The position numbers were made by a program, and so were the translations under genes. Below, in pieces: positions 1 to 5,252 of a stretch of 7,333 bases of DNA. The stretch is taken from positions 1-7,333 of the forward strand of contig CADBUT010000136.1 of NCBI GenBank assembly GCA_902797925.1, read 5' to 3'. This DNA comes from an uncultured Spirochaetaceae bacterium (lineage in GTDB: Bacteria > Spirochaetota > Spirochaetia > Treponematales > Treponemataceae). Each line of letters opens with the position of its first letter. Positions within the stretch are counted from its first letter, which is position 1. The notes under the pieces are model-generated. The model was given only the letters and a program-made list of their open reading frames with translations. It was not told where the DNA came from and did not search any database.

Positions 1-2
1 AG

Positions 3-68
3 GATTTATATGTTCCGAATCTGCTTATGGGCATTACAGATGTAAACCGAAAAACCAAAACTGCATAG
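3..68 (+). CDS. Possible C-terminal tail of an upstream gene (partial)
   Basis: Frame 3 is open from the window edge to a TAG at 66-68 and reads DLYVPNLLMGITDVNRKTKT-A, a plausible protein tail. I do not recognise the family. A short hairpin (62-69 with 73-80, including two wobble pairs) overlaps the stop codon, but it has no T-run after it and is not a convincing terminator. Another frame, in phase with the rhomboid gene, is also open from base 2, so the coding claim is weak. The 62 bases between the TAG and the next start show no convincing promoter, so the next gene could be co-transcribed with whatever lies upstream. Confidence 0.3.
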   Translation, partial: DLYVPNLLMGITDVNRKTKTA

Positions 69-120
69 ATTTTTTATGCGTGCTTGTGCATATCATAGCC
101 GAAAATAATCAAAAGCATGT

Positions 121-125
121 GGAGG
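121..125 (+). promoter_or_regulatory. Ribosome binding site of the rhomboid-family gene
   Basis: GGAGG lies five bases before the ATG at 131. It decides the start in favour of 131 over the upstream in-frame GTG at 80, which has no purine-rich site before it. Confidence 0.85.
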
Positions 126-130
126 ATTTT

Positions 131-790
131 ATGGCAACACGCAAAAAGGAAAAAGTAATCAGCTTTTCGTTTGATTCGCCGCTTGTAATTGTTTTTGCGG
201 GCTTTTCCATTTTGATAATGGTGCTGAATTCAATTGCGGAAAGCCGCGGCGCAGAAGGGCTGCTCGGCTTTTTCTCTGCGCCTGCCGCTTTTAAAGCCGG
301 TGCGGGTGCGTTCAATTTCCGGAACCCTGTGCATTATCTGCGCCTTTTCTTCCATATATTCGGGCAGCGCAAGTGGATTAACCTTGTGCGCGACTTGAGC
401 TTTATCCTGCTTTTAGGACCGCAGCTTGAAAAGCTTTACGGCTCAAAAATGCTGCTTCTTATGTTTACGGTTTGCGCGTTCGTAAGCGGCGTGCTCGGCG
501 TCTGCTTTTTGCAGCAGCCTTTGTGCGGCGCAAGCTGCATCGCCTTTATGATGATTCTGCTGACCGTGTACATGAGCATCAAGAAGCAGACTGTGCCTGT
601 TTCGTGCGTGCTGCTTCTGCTGCTGTATATCGGGCAGGGCATAAGCCGCATAGGCGGCGGCAATTCTGAAATTGTGCACCTTCTTGCCGGAATCTGCGGC
701 CGTCTTTTCGGCATGATTCAGCCCGAAAAGAAAAAGCCTGCAAGTACGCCGAAAAAAGCTCCCGAAAACACCGAAGCTGATTCAGTTTAA
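131..790 (+). CDS. Rhomboid-family integral membrane protein (possible serine protease or pseudoprotease)
   Basis: The 219-residue protein has about six hydrophobic segments (near residues 17-35, 86-96, 107-126, 134-150, 154-168 and 180-196), the core topology of bacterial rhomboids that cleave substrates inside the membrane. The segment after helix 1 follows the family pattern: FFHIFGQRKW, then LLLGPQLEKLYGSK, then CGASC with the candidate nucleophile Ser135, and VHLLAG with the candidate base His183. The usual WxHLxxN motif reads WINLVRD, so the oxyanion-site His and Asn are Asn84 and Asp88, and the GxSG glycine after the serine is Cys136. It may therefore be a weak or altered protease, or a non-catalytic family member. 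The tail (198-219) is charged and probably cytoplasmic. The ATG at 131 is chosen for its GGAGG site. Fold assignment is fairly sure; activity is not. Confidence 0.8.
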   Translation: MATRKKEKVISFSFDSPLVIVFAGFSILIMVLNSIAESRGAEGLLGFFSAPAAFKAGAGAFNFRNPVHYLRLFFHIFGQRKWINLVRDLSFILLLGPQLEKLYGSKMLLLMFTVCAFVSGVLGVCFLQQPLCGASCIAFMMILLTVYMSIKKQTVPVSCVLLLLLYIGQGISRIGGGNSEIVHLLAGICGRLFGMIQPEKKKPASTPKKAPENTEADSV

Positions 791-819
791 CGCCGTGCGT
801 GCAAATGCAGAAGCTTCGG
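771..819 (+). terminator. Weak candidate terminator: 8-bp inverted repeat at the end of the rhomboid gene
   Basis: CCGAAGCT (771-778, inside the last codons) is exactly complementary to AGCTTCGG (812-819). The loop is 33 bases, and a mixed T-rich stretch (821-833) follows. The long loop and broken T-run make efficient termination doubtful. Confidence 0.3.
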
Positions 820-821
820 GT

Positions 822-850
822 TTGCCAATTTTTGCAAAATCGCTTATCTT
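822..850 (+). promoter_or_regulatory. Candidate sigma70-type promoter of the peptidase gene
   Basis: TTGCCA (822-827) and TATCTT (845-850) are separated by 17 bases. Transcription would start six to eight bases after the -10 box, at about 856-858. That falls on the ATG of the peptidase (857-859) and would give a leaderless or nearly leaderless message. Confidence 0.5.
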
Positions 851-856
851 TAAGGC

Positions 857-2128
857 ATGAATTTTACGAACCATCTTTCAAAGGCAAATGCCGCTGATGC
901 ATTGCTCAAGCGGTTTTTGTCTTATGTTTCAAATTGGACTACGAGCGATTCTGTTGCGGCTGACAACGGTGTTCAGCCTTCGACAGAGCAGCAGTGGTTT
1001 TTTGCCAAGCTGCTTGAAGAAGAGCTTAAATCAATAGGCGTTTCAGACGTAACTGTTACGGAACACGCCTACGTCTGCGCAAGAATTCCTGCTACGGCCG
1101 GGCTTGAAAAAGTGCCGTCTGTCTGCTTTCTTGCGCACATGGACACTGTAGACGAAGTTGACGGAAGAAATGTGCAGCCGCAAGTTCACAAGAACTATGA
1201 CGGCAGCAGCATCAGCTTGAACGGCGGCACTGTTTTAGACCCCGAAAAAGACAAATTTCTCGCCGAATCAGCCGGCGACACGATAATCACAAGCGACGGC
1301 ACAACATTGCTCGGTGCAGACGATAAAGCCGGAATCGCGATAATCATGACAGGCATTGCCGAAATCATTTCGGGCAACATTCCGCATGGCGAGCTTGAAA
1401 TTGTCTTTTCTCCAGATGAAGAGACCGGGCACGGCATGGACAATGTTCCTCTTGAGTGGTTTCACTCAAAGCAGTGCTACACTTTTGACGGCGGCCATGC
1501 AGGTGAAATCGAAATTGAATGTTTTAATGCTTATAAAGCCGAAATCGAGTTTAAGGGCAGGGCAATGCACACCGGTACAGCGCGCCCGGACATGGTAAAC
1601 GCCATAAGCATGGCTTCTTCTTTTGTGCAGATGCTGCCGCCGTGCGAACGCCCCGAAACTACAGACGGGCGGCAAGGCTTTTATGCGCCGATGGAAATTT
1701 CCGGTCACATTGAAAGCGCAAAAGTTGTGCTGTTCTTGCGCGACTTTGAAACAGACGGAATGGAACGGCGCATAAGCACGGTAAAGCAGCTTGCCGCCGC
1801 TGCCGCTTCTCAATATCCGGGCGGAAGCGCAGAAGTTAAGGTTACGCAGCAATATCTCAACATGTTCCAAAAAATTCAGAAAAAGCCGCTCGTTGCAGAA
1901 ATCTTGAAAGAGGCGCTGCTCAAAACCGGCATTGAGCCGAAACTCATGCCGATACGTGGCGGCACAGACGGTTCGCGTCTTACAGAGCTTGGGCTGCCAA
2001 CGCCTAACGTCTTTACCGGCGGGCACAATTTCCACTCAAAAAGTGAATGGGCTTCTCTTTCGCAAATGGTCTGCGCAGAAGAAGTGCTTGTGGAGCTTGT
2101 CAAATTGTGGGCAACACAAAAAAAGTAA
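857..2128 (+). CDS. pepT: Peptidase T-like tripeptide aminopeptidase (M20 metallopeptidase)
   Basis: This 423-residue cytoplasmic protein should remove the N-terminal residue from tripeptides, using two zinc ions. The M20B signature residues are present: HMDTVD with metal ligand His94 and catalytic Asp96, LLGADDKAG with the bridging Asp155, SPDEET with catalytic Glu188 and ligand Glu189, TFDGG with ligand Asp211, and HNFHSKSE with ligand His393. The PepT-specific stretches PSTEQQW (41-47), NIPHG (174-178) and PIRGGTDG (365-372) also match E. coli PepT closely. It is slightly longer than E. coli PepT (about 408 residues), mostly through a 12-residue N-terminal extension. No better internal start exists. 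Only AAGG at 852-855, one base before the ATG, resembles a ribosome site, so initiation may be leaderless. It has no evident functional link to the transporter downstream; peptide scavenging is the likely role. Confidence 0.93.
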   Translation: MNFTNHLSKANAADALLKRFLSYVSNWTTSDSVAADNGVQPSTEQQWFFAKLLEEELKSIGVSDVTVTEHAYVCARIPATAGLEKVPSVCFLAHMDTVDEVDGRNVQPQVHKNYDGSSISLNGGTVLDPEKDKFLAESAGDTIITSDGTTLLGADDKAGIAIIMTGIAEIISGNIPHGELEIVFSPDEETGHGMDNVPLEWFHSKQCYTFDGGHAGEIEIECFNAYKAEIEFKGRAMHTGTARPDMVNAISMASSFVQMLPPCERPETTDGRQGFYAPMEISGHIESAKVVLFLRDFETDGMERRISTVKQLAAAAASQYPGGSAEVKVTQQYLNMFQKIQKKPLVAEILKEALLKTGIEPKLMPIRGGTDGSRLTELGLPTPNVFTGGHNFHSKSEWASLSQMVCAEEVLVELVKLWATQKK

Positions 2129-2134
2129 AAAGCA

Positions 2135-2166
2135 GGCGTTGTGCCGCGCCAAAAACTTAAGTTTTT
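2135..2166 (+). repeat. Small stem plus 16-bp perfect palindrome between pepT and the lipoprotein gene
   Basis: A GC-rich stem (GGCGT 2135-2139 with GCGCC 2146-2150, one wobble pair) is followed directly by AAAAACTTAAGTTTTT (2151-2166), which is perfectly self-complementary. The two could act together as a weak terminator for pepT, or the AT-rich palindrome could be a protein site or upstream promoter element, since it ends ten bases before the -35 box of the lipoprotein promoter. The sequence does not decide between these. Confidence 0.4.
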
Positions 2167-2176
2167 AGAGATTTCC

Positions 2177-2205
2177 TTGAATTATATTGTGCTTGCAGTT
2201 ATAAT
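2177..2205 (+). promoter_or_regulatory. Strong sigma70-type promoter of the binding-protein gene
   Basis: TTGAAT (2177-2182) and a perfect TATAAT (2200-2205) are separated by the optimal 17 bases. The predicted start near 2211-2213 leaves an untranslated leader of about 17 bases that just includes the GGAGG site. The leader is too short for a riboswitch, so control would have to act at the promoter. A strong promoter fits the codon use of the gene. Confidence 0.75.
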
Positions 2206-2215
2206 TGAGCGATAC

Positions 2216-2220
2216 GGAGG
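2216..2220 (+). promoter_or_regulatory. Ribosome binding site of the Bmp/PnrA-like lipoprotein gene
   Basis: GGAGG lies eight bases before the ATG at 2229. It decides against the in-frame TTG at 2205, which overlaps the -10 box and would add eight residues before the signal peptide. Confidence 0.88.
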
Positions 2221-2228
2221 CAATCTTT

Positions 2229-3488
2229 ATGAAGAAGATTTTATTTGTTTTGTGTTGTGCACTTGCAATGATGTCATTCATTTCGTGCTCAAAAAAAGGA
2301 AAAGGCGCTGCTGGCAGCAACGGCGAATCTGGATCTGCTGCAAAAGTAGAGAAATCAGCCGGTAAAACTGAATCTGCAAAATCAGGCAAATCTGATAAGA
2401 AAGAAGACGCTAAGTATAAAGTTGCAATGGTTACAGACTATGGCGACATTACAGACGAATCTTTCAACCAGATTACATACGAAGCCGGAAAGAAATTCTG
2501 TAGCGCAAACAATATTGACTATAAATATTTCAGACCTGCTTCAGACTCAACATCTGACCGCGTTTCTGCAATTGAACAGGCAATCGCTGAAGGTTTCAAC
2601 GTAATTCTCTGCCCGGGCTACGCATTTGCCGGCACAATCGTTGAAGTTTCACCAAACTATGATGATGTTAAGTTCATCGCATTGGACGTTGCAGCCGGTG
2701 ACATTCTTGCCGCCGCAATCCCGAACTATGACTACAATCCTTCTAAATACAATGTAGGCGACTACTACAATACAAAGACAGTTTACTGCGCAATCTACAA
2801 AGAGGAACTCGCCGGTTACATGGCTGGTTATGCAGCTGTAAAGCTCGGTTTCAGACACCTCGGCTTCCTCGGCGGTATGGCTGTTCCGGCTGTTATCCGC
2901 TACGGTTACGGTTATGTTCAGGGTGCAAGCGACGCTGCTAAAGAGCTTAAGTGCGAACATGAAGTAACAATCGAATACGTTTACGGAAACCAGTTCTACG
3001 GCGATGCAGACATCACCGCTTACATGGACACATGGTACAAAGACAAGAAAGTTGAAGTTGTATTTGCTTGCGGCGGCGGCATTTACACTTCTGCGGCAGA
3101 AGCTGCAAAGAAAGTGCCGGGCAAAAAGATTATCGGCGTTGACGTTGACCAGAAGCCGACAATTGACGCTTACGAAGCTGGCATCACAGTTACATCTGCA
3201 ATGAAGGGCCTTGCTGCTACAGTAAACACACTTCTTACAGAGACAATTCTTAACGGCAACTGGGAAAAGTACGCCGGAAAGATTGAAACACTCGGCCTTG
3301 TTTCAGAAGACCCTGCAAAGAACTACGTAGGCTTGCCTGAATCAACATCTTGGGGCGGAGATTTCGGTCAGGATGACTACAATCAGCTTGTACAAGATAT
3401 GTACAACGGCAAAATCACAGTTTCTGATGCTATCGACAAAGAGCCTGATGTAGCTGTCAGAGTAAACTATTACGGAAACATCAAATAA
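2229..3488 (+). CDS. Bmp/PnrA-family substrate-binding lipoprotein of a nucleoside-type ABC importer
   Basis: The 419-residue protein starts with a lipoprotein signal peptide: MKK, a hydrophobic core, then FISC with the lipid-carrying Cys20. A 40-residue linker (21-60) rich in Ser, Gly, Lys and Ala leads to a two-lobed periplasmic binding protein domain (about 62-419). Family motifs include VAMVTDYGDITDESFNQ (65-81), FIALDV (149-154), GFLGGM (212-217), ACGGG (280-284), GVDVDQ (303-308) and TSAMKG (322-327). From memory of T. pallidum PnrA, Asp305 and Lys326 sit where residues contact the ribose, and Tyr225 sits where a Phe stacks on the base. That supports a purine nucleoside ligand, but a related spirochete family binds riboflavin. 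It would be anchored in a membrane and deliver ligand to the permeases encoded from 5245. It has its own promoter and terminator. Its codon use differs sharply from its neighbours (no ACG for Thr, almost no GCG for Ala), as expected for an abundant protein. Confidence 0.92.
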   Translation: MKKILFVLCCALAMMSFISCSKKGKGAAGSNGESGSAAKVEKSAGKTESAKSGKSDKKEDAKYKVAMVTDYGDITDESFNQITYEAGKKFCSANNIDYKYFRPASDSTSDRVSAIEQAIAEGFNVILCPGYAFAGTIVEVSPNYDDVKFIALDVAAGDILAAAIPNYDYNPSKYNVGDYYNTKTVYCAIYKEELAGYMAGYAAVKLGFRHLGFLGGMAVPAVIRYGYGYVQGASDAAKELKCEHEVTIEYVYGNQFYGDADITAYMDTWYKDKKVEVVFACGGGIYTSAAEAAKKVPGKKIIGVDVDQKPTIDAYEAGITVTSAMKGLAATVNTLLTETILNGNWEKYAGKIETLGLVSEDPAKNYVGLPESTSWGGDFGQDDYNQLVQDMYNGKITVSDAIDKEPDVAVRVNYYGNIK

Positions 3489-3510
3489 TTTGAGATTCTG
3501 TTAAATTTTT

Positions 3511-3540
3511 TTGCAAAAAGGTTCTCTTGAAGAGTATAAT
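3511..3540 (+). promoter_or_regulatory. Candidate promoter nested inside the terminator, driving the transporter genes
   Basis: TTGCAA (3511-3516) and a perfect TATAAT (3535-3540) are 18 bases apart. The -10 box lies in the loop end of the terminator hairpin. Transcription would start near 3547, at the beginning of the hairpin's 3' arm, so the new RNA could not form the terminator and would run into the ATPase gene with a leader of about 150 bases. The match is good, but a chance TATAAT in an AT-rich loop is possible. Confidence 0.5.
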
Positions 3541-3562
3541 CTTTTGAGAGAACCTTTTTTTT
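3515..3562 (+). terminator. Strong intrinsic terminator after the binding-protein gene
   Basis: AAAAAGGTTCTCT (3515-3527) pairs perfectly with AGAGAACCTTTTT (3547-3559). The stem can extend inward by five further pairs, three of them G-U, to a nine-base loop at 3533-3541. Eight T residues (3555-3562) follow the GC part. It lies 26 bases after the lipoprotein stop codon and should end or strongly reduce transcription before the ATPase gene. Confidence 0.9.
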
Positions 3563-3590
3563 GGCAGTTTTCTTGAGGTTTCGGCACCGT

Positions 3591-3654
3591 CAGATTTTTC
3601 AGCTGAATTTATATGGCTTTCTCTGGGCGCATACAGATTCAGCTGAAAGATTTG
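3591..3654 (+). repeat. Long hairpin made of two TTCAGCTGAA palindromes in the transporter leader
   Basis: The perfect palindrome TTCAGCTGAA occurs at 3598-3607 and 3638-3647, exactly 40 bp apart centre to centre. Because each copy is self-complementary, the two also pair with each other: 3597-3608 with 3637-3648 is a perfect 12-bp stem. With wobble pairs the stem spans 3591-3610 and 3635-3654 (20 pairs, three G-U), closing a 24-base loop. No T-run follows, so it is not a terminator. It could be a paired DNA operator for a dimeric regulator or an RNA structure in the leader of the ATPase gene. The remaining leader (3655-3685) shows nothing I can assign. Confidence 0.75.
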
Positions 3655-3685
3655 CGCATGTCAGCATAAAATCTTTGTTGTTCTC

Positions 3686-3693
3686 AAAGGGGG
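3686..3693 (+). promoter_or_regulatory. Ribosome binding site of the ATPase gene
   Basis: AAAGGGGG ends five bases before the ATG at 3699 and supports that start. Confidence 0.75.
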
Positions 3694-3698
3694 CGTAA

Positions 3699-5252
3699 AT
3701 GGGCGAAAACTATGCCATTGAAATGCTCGGAATAACCAAAAAATTTCCGGGAATCATTGCAAACGAGAATGTTACTATTCAGCTTAAAAAAGGCGAGATT
3801 CATGCCTTGCTTGGCGAAAACGGAGCGGGCAAATCAACGCTGATGAGCGTTCTCTTCGGGCTTTATCAGGCAGAAGAGGGAAAAATCCTCAAGGACGGCA
3901 AAGAAGTTCATATAAAAGACCCGAACGACGCGAACGCGCTCGGAATCGGCATGGTTCATCAGCATTTCAAGCTTGTTGAATGTTTTTCGGTTTTAGACAA
4001 CATCATTCTGGGCGTAGAAGAAACTAAAGGCGGCTTCTTGCAGAAAGACGAAGCGCGCAAAAAAGTTGTTGCATTGTCTGAAAAGTACAATCTTAAAGTT
4101 GACCCCGACGCCATAATTGAAGACATAACTGTGGGAATGCAGCAGCGCACCGAAATTTTGAAGATGCTCTACCGCGACAACGATATTCTCATTTTTGATG
4201 AGCCTACGGCCGTGCTTACGCCGCAGGAAATAAACGAGCTGATGGAAATTATGCGCAACCTTGCGAAAGAAGGCAAAAGTATCTTGTTTATTTCGCACAA
4301 GCTTCAGGAAATCTTGAGCGTGGCAGACCGCTGTTCCGTTCTGCGCAAGGGCAAATATATCGGCACGGTCAACATCAAAGACACAACCGCCGAAGAGCTT
4401 TCGAGCATGATGGTCGGGCGGCAAGTCAAATTTGAGGTTGACAAAAAGCCGGCCGAACTTGGCGAAGTGATTCTTGACGTTAAAGATATGTGCGTTGCCG
4501 GGCCGCACCACCACAAAAACGCGGTGAACAACGTCAGCCTGCAAGTGCGGCGCGGTGAAATAGTTGCTATTGCTGGAATTGACGGAAACGGTCAGACAGA
4601 ATTTGTGCACGGCCTTACGGGGCTTTCGCCTATAAAGAGCGGCTCTATCTCTTTGTGCGGCAAAGACATTTCAGATATGCCGATACGCAAGCGCTCAATT
4701 CTCGGCATGAGCCACATTCCAGAAGACCGGCACAAATACGGGCTTGTGCTTGATTATACGCTTGAAGACAACATCATACTTGAACGCTATTTCGAAGATG
4801 AATTCACGAACAAGGCCGGCTTCTTAAAGCGCAAGTCAATACGCGCTTATGCAGAAAAGCTTATAAAGCAGTATGACATACGTTCGGGGCAGGGCGCGGT
4901 AACAAAGGCGCGCAGCATGTCGGGCGGAAACCAGCAGAAAGCTATTATCGCAAGAGAAATCGACAAGAACCCAGAACTGCTCATAGCGGTTCAGCCTACG
5001 CGCGGCCTTGATGTCGGTGCAATCGAATATATTCACAAGCAGCTTGTCGCGCAGCGCGATGCCGGAAAGGCGGTGCTGCTTGTCAGCTTTGAATTGAGCG
5101 AAGTAATGAACGTAAGCGACAGAATTCTTGTAATGTTTGAAGGCGAAATTACCGGCGAATTCAAGTCGGATTCAATTACGCAGGAAGAGCTCGGCCTTTA
5201 TATGGCAGGTGCAAAACGGCAGAACGCAAGAGAGGTGGCAGCAAATGAATAA
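3699..5252 (+). CDS. ABC importer ATPase with two nucleotide-binding domains (nucleoside/BmpA-type)
   Basis: The 517-residue cytoplasmic protein is a fused double ATPase that powers the importer, similar in length and plan to B. subtilis YufO/NupO and RbsA. Domain 1 (about 5-240) has an intact Walker A GENGAGKST (39-47), Walker B ILIFDEP (163-169, catalytic Glu168) and switch His200, but its signature is the degenerate VGMQQR (145-150). Domain 2 (about 256-505) has a good signature SMSGGNQQK (406-414), but its Walker A reads GIDGNGQTE without Lys, its Walker B reads LLIAVQP with Gln432 in place of Glu, and its switch His is Phe464. One competent ATP site, made from domain 1 Walker motifs and the domain 2 signature, is therefore expected. 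The second-domain Gln is, as I recall, typical of Bmp-associated ATPases. The gene follows the nested promoter and long leader, and its end overlaps the first permease by 8 bases. Confidence 0.95.
   Translation: MGENYAIEMLGITKKFPGIIANENVTIQLKKGEIHALLGENGAGKSTLMSVLFGLYQAEEGKILKDGKEVHIKDPNDANALGIGMVHQHFKLVECFSVLDNIILGVEETKGGFLQKDEARKKVVALSEKYNLKVDPDAIIEDITVGMQQRTEILKMLYRDNDILIFDEPTAVLTPQEINELMEIMRNLAKEGKSILFISHKLQEILSVADRCSVLRKGKYIGTVNIKDTTAEELSSMMVGRQVKFEVDKKPAELGEVILDVKDMCVAGPHHHKNAVNNVSLQVRRGEIVAIAGIDGNGQTEFVHGLTGLSPIKSGSISLCGKDISDMPIRKRSILGMSHIPEDRHKYGLVLDYTLEDNIILERYFEDEFTNKAGFLKRKSIRAYAEKLIKQYDIRSGQGAVTKARSMSGGNQQKAIIAREIDKNPELLIAVQPTRGLDVGAIEYIHKQLVAQRDAGKAVLLVSFELSEVMNVSDRILVMFEGEITGEFKSDSITQEELGLYMAGAKRQNAREVAANE
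5232..5238 (+). promoter_or_regulatory. Ribosome binding site of the first permease, inside the ATPase gene
   Basis: GAGGTGG lies six bases before the ATG at 5245, within the last codons of the ATPase. It supports 5245 over the in-frame ATG at 5137, which would give a long non-homologous, charged N-terminal extension. Confidence 0.75.

Noticed and set aside
80..130. Upstream GTG start extending the rhomboid protein by 17 residues.
   Set aside because: No ribosome site precedes it, and GGAGG is ideally placed before the ATG at 131.
1466..2035. Long antisense open frame (189 codons) opposite pepT.
   Set aside because: It lies wholly within a well-conserved gene, has no recognisable domain, and reads as an out-of-frame shadow.
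2205..2228. TTG start giving an eight-residue extension before the lipoprotein signal peptide.
   Set aside because: The TTG overlaps the predicted -10 box; GGAGG before the ATG at 2229 gives a classical signal peptide start.
3608..3640. Possible purine riboswitch, suggested by TATATGG and TTTCTCTGGG in the transporter leader.
   Set aside because: The three-way junction, conserved junction bases and paired loops of the purine riboswitch cannot be laid out here; the resemblance is a few bases only.
3613..3669. Eighteen-residue small ORF (MAFSGRIQIQLKDLRMSA) in the leader, as a possible leader peptide.
   Set aside because: No ribosome site, its ATG lies in the loop of the long hairpin, and no codon bias or residue run suggests attenuation. 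Not excluded, but unsupported.
3644..3672. Second possible promoter with TAAAAT at 3667-3672.
   Set aside because: The -35 position reads TGAAAG, a poor match, so it is weaker than the nested promoter upstream.
3993..4610. Long antisense open frame (205 codons) opposite the ATPase gene.
   Set aside because: It is a shadow of the conserved ATPase coding sequence with no recognisable motifs.
5137..5244. ATG start giving a 36-residue extension of permease 1 inside the ATPase gene.
   Set aside because: The extension is an out-of-frame reading of the conserved ATPase C-terminus, and a good ribosome site precedes 5245.
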